Assembly (NCBI RefSeq): GCF_004664715.2
Contig: NC_051082.1
Coordinates: 6,469,072 to 6,533,071 of the forward strand
Length of the DNA: 64,000 nt
Direction of reading: 5' to 3'
DNA from: Peromyscus leucopus
Taxonomy: Eukaryota > Chordata > Mammalia > Rodentia > Cricetidae
The position numbers and the translations under genes were made by a program. The notes under the pieces were generated by a model. The model ran no database searches. It saw only the letters and a list, made by a program, of their open reading frames with translations, and was not told the DNA's origin. Below, piece by piece: positions 24,671-36,700 of this stretch; positions within the stretch are counted from its first letter, which is position 1; the number at the start of each line of letters is the position of its first letter.

Positions 24671-26429
24671 AAAGAGAGCACTTGTGTGCACATGTGGAGG
24701 TCAGAGATCAACTCTGTGGAGTCAGGTCTCTCCTCCAACCTTTAAATACATTTCAGAATCACACTCAGGTCTATAGGCTTGCATCCTAGCTTGGGTCTTA
24801 CTAGTCCACAAACTCCATTTGAATCCTGGGAAGATAGTCAGATGGTGTCTGTTGTGCACCTCTCAATGTCTGCACTCAGAGGCCATAGTCAGTTGAATAT
24901 CTGAGTTGGAGGCCAGCCTGGTCTACAGAGTGAGTTCCAGGACAGCCAGAGATACACAAAGAAACCCTTTCTTAAAAAAGTAAAATCCAGTCGGGCGGTG
25001 GTGGCGCACGCCTTTAATCCCAGCACTCGGGAGGCAGAGGCAGGAGGATCTCTGTGAGTTCGAGGCCAGCCTGGTCTACAGAGTGAGTTCCAGGAAAAGT
25101 GCAAAGATACACAGAGAAACCCTGTCTCGAAAAAAAAAAAAAAAGTAAAATCCAAAACACACAAAATTTAAAAAAAAGAAAGAAAGAAAGAAAGCAATTG
25201 CCCAGCAGATGTGCCCACAGGCCAATATGATGCAGGCAATCCTTCAGCTGAGGCTCTCCCTACCCAGTGTGTGAAGCTGACAATCAACCACTGCAGGGGC
25301 TGGAGAGATGGCTCAGCACTTAAGCAGTTTCTGCTCTTCCAGAGGAATGGGTTCAATTATTGAGCAACCACATGGTGGCTGGTGAACAGCATCTGCTGGC
25401 CCAATGCCTTCTGGCCTCTGTGTCAGGTCATTTCTCATGGACCCTCCCCCTTAGATCTCCAGCACCTCCTTTTCCCCACTTCTCACCTCATTCCTGGATA
25501 AAAATCATGCAGGGGGTGAGTTGATTTGGTTGTCTCCATGCTCAAGATCCCCCTACCCTTCCAGCAGGACTCTGGACAGTCACTACCAGCTACTACCAGT
25601 CACTGACACGTAGCTAGAGGCTCTAGCTGCACCTATTGCTCACCAGGCATGACCTTGGGAGGGGTGAGTCTTGAGCTTTGGGACTCGAGTGGGGATGGGG
25701 ATGGGGGTGGAAAGGCAGAGGACTGGGTAGCTGTTCATTCAAGGAAAAGAGAGACTGAGAACCACACATCCTTAAACCAATGAGACATCTTATTCCTAAA
25801 TCCGGTTGACCAGAGAACTGGAGATTTACCTGGCTTCACCTCTGGGATAAGGCAGTATAGAAAGGTAGAAAGGAGGATGTGTTCTGTTCTGTTTGTTGTA
25901 AAAAGTTAGACTGCTGTGTACTTTGGAAGGACAATTATCCTGTTGCATGTGTTTAGGCTCAGTGAAGACTGGAAGGTCCCCCAGCTGTAATCCTGCCTTC
26001 AGGTCATTTACAGTCAGTTCAGTTTGGTTTCCTATATCCAACTTCCTATGAAGAGGGCACAGCAGAAGCACTTGGAATCCAGTTTAGGGTTTTTTTATTT
26101 TGTTTTGTTTTGATTTGATTTTTTTTTTCGAGACAGGGTTTCTCTAGAGCTTTGGAGCCTCTCCTGGATCTTGATCTGTAGAGTAGGCTGGCCTTGAACT
26201 TACAGAGCTTTGCCTATCTCTGGTCCCGAGTGCTGGAATTAATCGTGTGTACCAACCCCCTCACCCCTGTGAGTCCAATATTTTTATGGCCAAGATGTTC
26301 CTTTAATGCCCATGTGACATTGTGTCTTCCTCTCTTCTCTCCCCTCCTACCTCTGTCTTTCCTTCCCATCCCTCCCTCTTTCCTGTCACTATCCCTGCCT
26401 CATCTCTCCCCTCTCTTTCCCTTTTTCTG

Positions 26430-26905
26430 TCCCCTGGAGTTGGTTGCTTTACTCTTTTAGTCTTTTGGCGGCTCACCTCCTAGCTCCCCAATAAATACAG
26501 GGAGGCTTATTCTTTCTTATGAATGCCCAGTGTTAGCTTGGCTTATTTATAGCCAGCTTTTCTTGGCTTATAGTAACCTCTCTGTCTTTTTCCTCTGAGC
26601 TTTTATCTTTCTCTATTTCTGCACGCCTTTATTTCTTATTCCACGGCTTGCTGTGTAGCTGGGTGGCTGGCCCTTTTCATGACCTCTCCTCCTTTTCTTG
26701 TTCCTACTTCATCTCTGAAGATATGTGCTCCTATTTATTCTCTCTGCCTGCCAGCCCCACCTATCCTTTCCCTGCCTCACTATTGGCCGTTAAGCTCTTA
26801 GTTAGACTAATCAGGTGTTTTAGACAATTAAAGTAAAACAGCTTGACAGAGTTAAAAAAATGCAACATAAAAGAATGCAACAAATTTTGCATCATTAAAA
26901 CAAAT
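26430..26905 (-). mobile_element. Probable LTR fragment in the 3' flank of unit D
   Basis: Present in D but absent at the matching place in C and E. It carries CTCCTAGCTCCCCAATAAATA and pyrimidine-rich sequence like rodent IAP-type LTRs read in reverse. Boundaries are approximate. Confidence 0.45.
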
Positions 26906-27146
26906 GTTCCAGCCAGGCAGTGGTGGCACACTCCTTGAATCCCAGCACTTGGGAGGCAGAGCCAGGTGGATCTCTGTGATTTCAGGGCCAACCTGGTCTA
27001 CAAAATGAGATCCAGGACAGGCACCAAAGCTATACAGAGAAACCCTGTCTCAAGAAAAAAATAAAGTCCACTGCATAATCAAATGTAGCATATCTTAAGA
27101 TCATATTTCACAGCAGTCCTCCCCACACCTCTATGAGTCTCAGACT

Positions 27147-27168
27147 GAGTTCTTCTTCTTCTTCTTCT

Positions 27169-27215
<47 letters not shown>

Positions 27216-27265
27216 TTCTTCTTCTTCTTCTCCTTCTCTTTCTCCTTCTCCTTCTCCTTCTTCTT
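27147..27265 (+). repeat. (TTC)n in the 3' flank of unit D
   Basis: A long TTC tract with a few CTC and TCC units in front of a reversed B1. It is a polypurine-polypyrimidine mirror tract of the kind that can form triplex DNA. Confidence 0.92.
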
Positions 27266-27579
27266 TGTTTTGTTTTCAAGACAAGGTTTCTTTGTGTAAT
27301 AGTCATGGCTGTCCTTGAACCGGCTTTTTAGACCAGGTTTGCCTTGAACTCAAGAGATCTGCCTTCCCCTACCTCTGCCTCTGCCTTGCATCCCAAAATG
27401 CTGGGGGGAAAGTCCTGGCTGGGCTCATAAATGACACTTCAAGGTCCTTGTTTCCTGGAAACATCTTACCCATTATACTTCAGCTTCCAGGGATAGACAG
27501 AATGATGTTCTCTGAGGATATATTTATGTTTGGTAGACAAAGACTACAATCATCATAGCCAAGCTCTTTCCATAGGTGC

Positions 27580-27585
27580 TTTATT
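27580..27585 (-). promoter_or_regulatory. Polyadenylation signal of paralog D
   Basis: AATAAA on the minus strand, 70 bases after the stop codon. The equivalent signal is present in units A (4570-4575), C (19747-19752) and E (47717-47722). Confidence 0.7.
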
Positions 27586-27654
27586 AGAGGACACAGTGTG
27601 TAGTGAAGACAACTAGGCAGGCAGGGATAGTGTCCAGTAACTGAGGTGACAAGT

Positions 27655-27761
27655 CTAACAGCCATTGCCTTTGTAGTACTTGATGTATGGAGTCATGGAG
27701 AAGCAGATGGCTGCCTGGCGGTCACAGTTGCAGATGAAGGCCTCACAGGGGTTGTTTTTGT
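27655..27761 (-). CDS. Pla2g1b: Paralog D exon 4 (C-terminal, Asp99)
   Basis: The acceptor is TCTCTTCAG. The exon encodes [17 protein letters not shown] with Asp99 in the CNCDR motif and ends GNGC then TAG. The tail is about four residues shorter than mouse Pla2g1b as I remember it. AATAAA (complement of 27580-27585) lies 70 bases past the stop. Confidence 0.88.
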
Positions 27762-30700
27762 CTGAAGAGAAACAAGAAAGGAAGCTGAGTGGAGCCCATG
27801 ACCCTGCACCCAGTGATTTATAACCAAAAGACATCAGTGCATCTCCCATAGGTGCATACTCAGGGTTGAGAGACAAAGCACAAATAAATAAAAAAAATTC
27901 TTAATTAAAAAAAAAACTCAAAAAAAAAGAGACAAAGCACACAAAAGGACATTGGGTTGTCCAAATTGCTGGAACACACTGATGATAAGATCTTTAGTTG
28001 TTGTGGGCTGGGGAGATGGCACAGTTGGTAAAGTGGTTGATATACAATCCTGAGGGCCTGACCTAGGATGCCCAGAGACCATGGAAAAAGCAAGGTGTGG
28101 TTGGGGCATCTGTAACTCTATTGGGAAGTGGGAAGCACAGATCCCCAAAACTTGTTGGTCAGTCAGGCTAGCTAAAGGTGAGTGTCATGTTTAGAGAGAG
28201 AGATCCAGGCTCTAAACACATAGTGGAGAGTGGCTGAAAAAGACACAGGATGCCAACTCATTCCTATACATAAAATCAATAAATATATTAGTCCTAAAAC
28301 CAAAAAAAACCTACAAATATGAACTACTGCTTCTAAAATTATATGATTTAAGACAATCCTCCTACCTCCTCCTCCTCCCAAGTGCTGGGATTACAGGTGT
28401 GCACCATCACACTCAATTTATGAGATCTAGAGGTGGAACCCAGGGCTCTGTGCTTGCTAGGCAAGCACTTTAGCAACTGGGCTATATTCCCTGCCCTCTA
28501 AATTCTCACCTGTAAAATGGGAATGATAAATCTTGCCCTGCATAGGTGTTTAGTCCAGTATCTGGCTTATAGCCAATGATGTAGCGTTCAAGTGTTGAGT
28601 CAACTAGGAATCAGTAAACATAACAGCTAATAGGAGAGGCTTTGGGCAGGCAAGTTGGCTCAGGGAATAAAGGCACTTGCTGCCAAGTCTGAACATGAGT
28701 TGCATCCCCAGGACTCACATGATTGAAGGTGAGTACAGATTCCTTCAGAGATCCACAGGTGTGTATTGCACAGCCATGTCTCACACACAAATATATAAAA
28801 TCTTTAAATGTTTTTTAAAAAGGCATTGAATGATATAGATGATCGATCCTGAACCAAATGCCATCACTTCTAAGCTGGGTGACCTTGGGCATCTGGCCAA
28901 GGCTTCCTCATCTTCACCATCAGGGACTCTGTTGTGTGGTATTCTGATTGTGTTCTGACAAATAAAGCTTGCTTTGAGTCAGAGGACACACTAGCCACTA
29001 GCTGACCATATTTTTGGAGGACTGTAGACAGAGAGGTCAAGAAGTGGTAAGGTAGAATGAGGGAGGTAGGAAGCAACAGGTGGCTGCTCCCTGTTCTCTG
29101 ATCTTTCAGGTTCTTGCCCCAATATTTGACTCCCAGTTTTGGATTGATAAAGATTAATTAGATTAACACATCATCTGGTGTTCAAATTTTGGGACACAAA
29201 TTCACAAAATAGCTGCTTGCCCATGGCTTTGCAGGCACCGGCATCCGCCAGAGCTGTAAGTGGGAGCTGGCTTTTCCTTTGCTCCCCCCAAGCCCTCTGA
29301 GTAGGTCTGGGATTTTCCTATTGCAGCCTTTCTACAGAAATCTCCACAAGCCCCAAACTCAGCCACTAGAGTTAGTCCCTCACATCTGGCCAGCTCTGCC
29401 TTCAGGCAGCTCTGTGTTTTCACTTCCTGCCAACCACACATGAGGCTTTTGTACATTCCCTTGTATCTTCCTTTCAGACTGCTGGCTCTTTGGCTACTTT
29501 TTCCTGTGGGTTGTGGACTTCCCTGGACCCTGTTCGCAGGATGCTGACATGTGATCAGGGACAGCTGTTCTCGGCCAGGCTGTGCACCACCTGTGTTCTC
29601 TGCCCAGATGTGCTGCACAGCAATCTTAGCCACACACTAATTCATTGTCAACATCAGCAGATTTTTTTTGAGACAACTGAGATTTTTAAAAGCATGAATT
29701 AGTTAAAGAGAGAGAGAGAGAGAGTTTTTCCCATGTTAAAAAATGGGAAACACTATTATGATGGAAGGAGTTAGGTCTCTGTATGGTTCCACAATGGATG
29801 GTTTAAAAACTGGAGCAATTAAATAAGGGGATAATTAACTTAGTTGTGATTTACATAACATTAATTATAAGCATTGTTGGTTTGGTAATTCTTGGGGGCT
29901 TGGGGGTTTTTGTTGTTGTTGTTGTTGTTGTTGTTGTTTTGGTTTTTCGAGACAGGGTTTCTCTGTGTAGCTTTGCACCTTTCTTAGAACTCACTTGGTA
30001 GCGCATACTGGCCTCCAACTCACAGAGATCTGCCTGGCTCTGCCTCCTGAGTTCTGGGATTAAAGGTGTGCACCACCTCCACCTGGTGGTAATTCTTGTT
30101 TTATCACTAAAAATGTTTGTTGATATTAATGCCAAAAATGAGAAATTGGCTGATAATATGCAGCCCTACAACTAGTTACTAAAGAAAAAATGCAATTTTG
30201 AGTGATAAGTTAGAAGCCTTAGAAGTACTCATTAAAACAGATCATAGAGATATTCAGACAAAGACAGGGGAATTTAAGGGAGAATCAACCTTAACATTAC
30301 ATTATGAAATTAGAAAGGAACATCCCAAGATTATCAAACAGGAACCAAACAGGAACAACTACCAAATGACAGGTATCCCCAAGGCTATATAAGAGCTGAC
30401 TGTTCCTGCAGAAATGTTAGATTTGAGGAGATTTAAGGAAGCAATAGTCTCATATGATATGCATACTCATTTTGTGAGGCAGATGTTAAATTCTTGGTCA
30501 ACTAGTAACAGAATTATCCCACAAGACTAGAAAGACTTGGTTACAACAGTATTGCAACCTGATCCTCAATTACAATGGAGGACTTAGTGGAAAGATGAGG
30601 CTAAGACCATTGAAAAATGAAGTAGGGATAGAGGTATAGAAATTTCCCAAGACCAATAGCTTGGAGATGGTGATTATGCTGATGTACAAAGACAGTCTCT

Positions 30701-33700
30701 ATATGATGACCACACCCTGGGTCTATGCCATGCAGCAGCACTGAATGCTTGAGACAGATTTGAAGAAGTCAGAAAAAGAACTGGGTCATTTACTAAAGTT
30801 ATACAGGGCCCAAAAGAAAACTTCACTGATTTTTTTAAATAAGGATTGACTTCAGCTATAATTAGAATGATGCCAAATCCAAAAGCCAGATAAATAATAA
30901 TTGAATCTTTGCCTTTAAAAAGGCTAATTCACAATACAAAAAGGTAATTAGGCCTTTAAAGGCAAGGCCAAAACACACAGAGGAATGAATCTGAGATACA
31001 ATCAATACTGAATCTCATAACCAAGATGATGCTTGCATAGGAGAGGTGATTTCCAAAGGCTTGAAGAAAAATTGAAATGTCAAATGTTGGAGAAAGGGAA
31101 AAATGTCAGATGTTTTAATTTTGATAAACAGGTCACCTAAAAAGTGGTTGTAGGCAAGGCATTCCTAGACATAATATTTTTTTCTAGGAATAATCCAAAC
31201 AGAGGGCTCCTGCCTTCTGGAGCATGCAGAAGGTGCTGCAAAAGCAGACATTGGACCAATGAGTGCAGATCAACAAGGTACAAACAAGATAACCCTTTGC
31301 CATTGGGAAAAGTCTTGGGGAGACCATCACAGGCCCCCTTGTCAGATTTGGTTTAGTCATTCCCAAATGCCATCATGGGAGAAACTCTTCCCCAGAGCAA
31401 TTTGCCTAATGCCTATTATAAAAAAGCATACTGCTCTGGATGATAGAATAGCTTTAGAAGATAAAACCAAAATTTCAGCAGAAACCATAAAGCAAATATT
31501 TTGGCAAACTTCTATAAATGATCAAAGACCAAAGTTAAAAATTTGAATAAATAACATTGTATTGAGGGTCTTGTAGACATGGGTGCAGATGTAACAATAA
31601 TTGCACCAGAATCTTGGCATCCAAATTGGCCTCTTCAGGAAATAAAATGTTCACCTTTTAGGGATCAGAACATTATGTCATGTAAAACAAAGCATAAGAT
31701 GGGTCAAATGTATAGAGCCAGAAAAACAGAGAAGAAAATTAAAGCCATATGTGGCTAACAAGGCAATTAATTTATGGAGATGTGATTTGTTACAGCAATG
31801 GAATACCCAGATTAACATTCATCCAATCTCATAAACAAACCATAAACTAACATATGTTCCTGGGACAAATATGAAAAGGTACTATGAAGAACAGTCACTG
31901 ACCATTCAGGTTGTTCATAAACAGGGCACAACAGCTGCTGATCTTTCAAAAATACCAACAGCCCTAACTTTCAAATGGTTAACAGACAAACCTGACTGGG
32001 TGGAACAATGGCCTTTGACCTCTGAAAAATTATAGGCCTTAGAACAGCTGGTACAGGAGCAGTTAAATTCTCAACATATTGAAGAATTGACTATTCCTTG
32101 GAATTCTCCTATATTTGTCATTGAGAAGAAACCTGGAGCCAGGCAGTGGTGGCACATGCCTTTAATCCCAGCACTTATATGCTATTCTCATGGTATTCTT
32201 AGATTTTCCTGAACCTCTTAATATAGTTACTGTAGACAAATTGTTAAACGGTCTTTTTTTTTAAGAGTTATTTATTTATTGTGTATATAGCATGTATGAC
32301 TACAGGCCAGAAGAGGGCACCAGATCTCATTATAGATGGTTGTGAGCCACCGTGTGGTTGTTGGGAATTGAACTCAGGACCTCTGGAAGAGCAGTCAGTG
32401 CTCTTAACCTCTGAGCCATCTCTCCAGCCCACTAAATGGTCTTATTAATAAAAAAAAAAAACCTGGAGTCAAATATTGGGGTTAAAACCGAGAGATCAGA
32501 AAAATAGAAAGAAGCCAGCCACTTAGAGTTCCTCAGCCAAAGAGACCTACCTCCTGTATACCCACACCTATATGCCTTTCTGTTCTGCCATCTCATTTCC
32601 TCTCTCCACCCAGCTACATCACTTCCTTTTCCTGCCCAGATCTGTCACATCCTGTCTGTCTGTACAGACCTCCAGTCCTTTATGGTTAGTGCTGGAATTA
32701 AAAGTATGTACCACCACTCCCGGCTCTGTTCCCAGTGTGGCCTTGAACTCACAGAGATCCAGATGAATCTCTGCCTTCTGAGTAATAGGATTAAAGGTCT
32801 GTGCTACCATTGCCTGCCTGACCTCTATGTTTACTATAGTGGCTGGCTTTTTCCTCTGATCCTCAGATAAACTTTATTGAGGTACACAGATAAAATATAA
32901 ATATAAAATATAACCACAAGTTACTGACTCTCAATATGCAGAAAGAGTTGATTTACATATTGAAATTCCTGACTTTATTCCAGATGATTCGAATTGACAT
33001 TATTTATCAGTTATAAGAAATAATCAAAAACAGAAATCATCCCTTATAAATAACAGATATCAGATCCCATACAGGTCTACCAGACCCTCTAGTGAAATAT
33101 AATGATGAAATTGATCAACTGTTCATAGGAAATATGCCAGAAGCCTCAGAGTTTCATAAGACACAACATGTCAACAGCAAGGGTGTGAAAGAAGAGTTTT
33201 CCATCACTTGGCAACAAGCCAAGGAAACTATAAGGAAATGTCCTACTTGTTCTTTGTATAACCAAACTCCACTACCTTCAGGAATTAACCCAAAGGGTAC
33301 TCAAAGAAATGAAATTTGGCAAATGGATGTGTTTCATTTTGCAGAGTTTGGAAAATTAAAATATGTATACCATACCATAGATACATATTCAGTATTTCAA
33401 TGGGAAACTGCCTTGAGTTCTGAAAAGGCTGATTCTTAATCACACGTTTGTTAGAAGTTATGACCGTTGGGGGACACCTGTACAAATGAAGACTTACAAT
33501 GCCCCAGCATATGTCTCTAGTAAAATGAAACAGCTTTTTGCATATAACAACATTAAAGCATATTACAGATATACCACACAATCCTACAGGGTAAGCAGTT
33601 ACAAAAAGATCTAATCAATTCTAAAAGATACACTTAATAAACAGAAGGCATGGGCTGGAGAGGTGGCTCAAAAGTTAAGAGCACTGTCTGCTCTCCCAGA

Positions 33701-36700
33701 GGTCCTGAGTTCAAATCCCAGCAACAACCATCTGTAATGAGATCTGCTGCACTCTTCTGACCTGTAGTCATATATGCAGTATACAAAATAAATAAATTTA
33801 AAAAATAAAAATAAAACAATAAATCGCTCTTAGAAAAATAAATAAATAAAATAAACAGAAGGGGTAAATAAAGACCACCACCCCCAGACTTCCCCACCCC
33901 AGGGCAGCACCACACCCGACTGGGGTTCCTCTCTGCTGGGCTGGCAGGACAGCCTTAGCCGCCATGTCTTCCAGGGCCAGTGTGACCGCCATGCAGCGCC
34001 TGGTGGAGCAGCTCAAGCTGGAGGCAGGCGTGGAGAGGATCAAGGTCTCTCAGGCAGCCAGCAGCAGAGCTTCAGCAGTACTGCATGCAGAATGCCTGCA
34101 AGGACGCCCTGCTGCTTGGTGTCCCAGCTGGAAACAATCCCTTCCGGGAGCCCCGATCCTGCGCTTTACTGTGAAGACTGGGAAGAAGGTCGCTGGGAAA
34201 GCACATGGTGATGGATGACCACGACCATGGCCCAAGAAAATAGTTTCAACAGCCAAATCGCCAAATCACCTTCTCTGTTGCCTGCTCCTAGAGCCAAATT
34301 CTTCAGATATCAGTTTTTTTTAACCTCACCACCAAATTTACTAAGATGCACCTCTTCCCTCATAGAACTTGTGTTGCTCTGCCTGGGATATAGGATGTTT
34401 TACTTACTGGGTGTTTGCATTTTAGGAAGGAAACGTTTTATTTTCAAAAACAGTATTTGTAACTTTCCTAACATTTTTATACTCTAATAAAATTTGTTCA
34501 TAAGAATTCACAATTACTAAATGAAAAGAAAATATAAAATTGGGGGACTAATTGATATCCTGAATTTTTTAAAGGAGGGTGTTTTTATTTTTTAATGAGA
34601 TATGGTCTTACTTGGACAGTAGACTTGGGAGATGTTCGTTAGCCAACTGAAAGGTTGATGTAGCGTTAGGTTGCCCATCCTGGGTGAGGTTGGTTAGCTC
34701 TTTCTTTAGTTCCTTTAGTTTACAATTTATAATTGTGTTTGTAGCTCTTAAAAATGTGTTTATGCTGGGCTGGAGAGATGGCTCAGAGGTTAAGAGCACT
34801 GGCAGCTCTTCCAGAGGTCCTAAGTTCAATTCCCAGTACCCACATGGTGGCTCACAACCATCTGTAATGAGATCTGGTGCCCTCTTCTAGCCTGCAGGCA
34901 GAACAATATACATCATAAATTTAAAAACAAAAAAAAAAAAAACTTCCTAAAAAAATGTGCTTATGCCTTTAAAAAAATGTTTAAAATGTGACCTACATTC
35001 AGAACATTGCAATTGGTTAAAAACAAAATGTGGAAATATTACAACCTAAAAGAATTAATGTCACGAGTATTTTATTAGGGTGATGTGCCTTTGATTTAAT
35101 TGGGGACACTTTTAGAAGGAAAGTTTGTGTTTATGATAACCTTTGAAGAACTTGGAAATAAAATTTTTGCCTAACACAAAAAATAAAATAAAATAAAATA
35201 AAGACCCCCAGAGATAGACTGCACAATGCTTTATTAACTTGAAATTTTCTAAATGCTGGTGAGAAAGGAACAACAGCTGCAGAGAGACATTAGATAATAG
35301 AAAAAAGCTGCTTAATTAAATCAGCCTGTATACTTTAAAGATGTGTTGACCTCAGAATAGAAACCAGGATATGTGCTGTGTTGTGAAGATGTTTTGATTT
35401 GTTTCCACAAAAAAAGAAAAGCTATGGATACCATCAAAATTGATAAAGATTATATTTGAACAAGAGAGACCTCTTGATTAGAAAAGGGGACAGTCCATCA
35501 ACCAGCATGACCTTTCAATCTAAACTAACTTATAAGACTAGCAAATGTTTTTCATTTGATCAGATATAACTTGCAAAGAAGGAAACTCCCCAAAGTTAGG
35601 TTTGGGGCAGGGTTTTGCTGTGGGATGATTTGTATGTCCTGTGGGAGCCCTTCTTGGGTTCCTTGTGGCGTTACCCAGCAGGTCCGTATAGAGGATGATT
35701 AGGACCATGGGCCTGAGTGCAGGTGTTTGAGATGGTCTGCACTTGGCTGTGCTGGGGGATGGTCTGTATGTCAAGTTGCTCTGATTGGTCAATAAATAAA
35801 ACTTGATCGGCCTTGGCTAGGCAGGAAAGATAGGCGGGACTAACAGAGAGGAGAAATAAAAGGACAGAAAGGCAGAAGGAGACGCTGCAGCCACCGCCAT
35901 GACCAGCAGCATGTGAAGACACCGATAAGCCACCAGCCATGTGGCGAGGTATAGATTTGTAGAAATGCGTTAATTTAAGATATAAGAATAGTTAATAAGA
36001 AGCCTGCCACGGCCATACAGTTTGAAAGCAATATAAGTCTCTGTGTTTACTTGGTTGGGTCTGAGCGGCTGTGGGACTGGCGGGTGACAGAGATTTGTCC
36101 TGACTGTGGGCAAGGCAGAAAAACTCAAGCTACAAATGGCGCCCAACGTGGGGCTAAAGAAAAAAAGGGAAGAAAGAAAAAAGAGGGACTAAAGAAAAAG
36201 GACAAATGAACAGGGATAAAGGCCGGTGTTATGAAAAAAAAAATACTAAAGACAAAGTCCCTTAACCAAGAGGCGCTCCAATAAAGTGTGATCTGAGAAG
36301 AATCCTCGCGTGGTGGTAAAGAGGATTCAGAACTCAACACAGGGAGCGGTGACATCGGTAAGTTCTCCAGGAACAGTGACGTCGGTAAATGCCCCACAGT
36401 TCCTAATTCTCTCTCTCAAATGAGCGGCAGCCGCCGGTTTGAGTTACTGGCAGGTTCCTGGCATGTGTGCTTGACCTGCAGTATGGCGGGAATGAGGCCT
36501 CTGCAAGTGGCACATTAAGCTGCATGGTGGATTTAGCCTTTGCTAGTTACAAAACAAAAAAGGTTTCTGGGCTACACGCTGCTTGGATAAAAGTGTAGAC
36601 CCACTATTTCTGAGACTTGATGGCTCCCAGAGCTGGCAGAAAATGTACCACCGCCAAGTTGGGAAATTGAAGGGGGCGGAGCCAGCAGCCACAGAGCCGT

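Larger units (their letters stand above)
23190..25145 (+). repeat. SINEs around exon 1 of unit C
   Basis: Two adjacent B1 copies at 23190-23420, a B3 at 23551-23760, an old B1 at 24860-24985 and a near-consensus B1 at 24990-25145. The B3 has its counterpart in D at 44726-44925. Confidence 0.8.
25293..27400. repeat. SINEs in the 3' flank of unit D
   Basis: B2 at 25293-25400 (plus), B1 at 26113-26270 (minus), 26910-27062 (plus) and 27275-27400 (minus). Confidence 0.78.

Noticed and set aside
27079..27318. Arg-rich and Ser-rich frames on opposite strands
   Set aside because: They are the two readings of the (TTC)n tract.
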